A DNA stretch of 64,000 bases from Vibrio fortis (GTDB taxonomy: Bacteria; Pseudomonadota; Gammaproteobacteria; Enterobacterales; Vibrionaceae). Below are more notes on the stretch, generated by a model. The model had not been told where the DNA came from and did no database searches. It saw nothing but the letters and a program-made list of their open reading frames with translations. The DNA is taken from contig NZ_AP025487.1 of the NCBI RefSeq assembly GCF_024347475.1, positions 1,426,001 to 1,490,000 on the forward strand, in the 5' to 3' direction. How positions within the stretch are numbered: the first letter of the stretch is position 1. The letters are not shown here.

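Noticed and set aside
1..64000. tRNA, rRNA, insertion sequences or prophage genes
   Set aside because: No transposase, integrase, terminal inverted repeats or cloverleaf-like sequence was recognised in the window.

Overview
The window looks like a chromosomal segment of a marine Vibrio. The grounds are the 2-methylcitrate cluster of the AcnD/PrpF type, the tandem HD-GYP receptors, the DUF2750 protein, and the pairing of a TolC-like protein and an OmpA-like protein with a LapA/FrhA-type giant RTX adhesin. The genus call is inference from gene content; no rRNA or other marker gene is present.

Layout. Bases 1-2435 (minus strand) hold a tripartite tricarboxylate transporter operon, tctC-tctB-tctA, with tctA cut by the window edge. 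Divergent from it, 2951-9444 (plus strand) carries two paralogous membrane receptors. Each has a periplasmic sensor region plus an SBP_bac_3-like domain and a cytoplasmic HD-GYP (c-di-GMP phosphodiesterase) domain. A strong terminator at 9468-9492 closes this unit. Bases 9862-18928 form the propionate (2-methylcitrate) cluster: a GntR/FCD regulator, prpB, prpC, acnD, prpF and prpE. A 417-bp leader precedes it, with several palindromic operators of the ATTGTCGACAAT type. A long hairpin terminator follows prpE. Next come a GNAT acetyltransferase, an exported Nudix-PAP2 fusion whose PAP2 motifs are degraded, and a convergent HAD phosphatase. queE and queC (7-deazaguanine/queuosine precursor synthesis) follow, overlapping tail-to-tail with a TPR-containing diguanylate cyclase. 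A DUF2750 protein comes after that.

Bases 26236 to the right edge form an adhesin/type I secretion locus. An OmpA-like protein and a TolC-like outer-membrane protein are transcribed leftward. Divergently, one uninterrupted reading frame runs from 28558 past the end of the window (11,814 codons visible). It begins with a LapA-style retention module carrying a TAAG putative LapG cleavage site. Three 100-residue cadherin/VCBS-like repeats follow, then 44 in-phase copies of a 675-bp (225-residue) unit spanning 29,700 bp with no difference seen by eye. After these come a PA14 lectin-like domain, RTX-type glycine/aspartate repeats and a von Willebrand A domain with an intact MIDAS motif.

How it fits together. 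The transporter and prp genes handle carboxylic acid uptake and catabolism. Two HD-GYP receptors and one GGDEF protein adjust c-di-GMP. The adhesin is of a family whose surface retention is controlled by c-di-GMP through LapD/LapG, although neither lapD, lapG nor the inner-membrane T1SS genes are in this window. The most notable object is the giant adhesin with its 44-copy homogeneous array.
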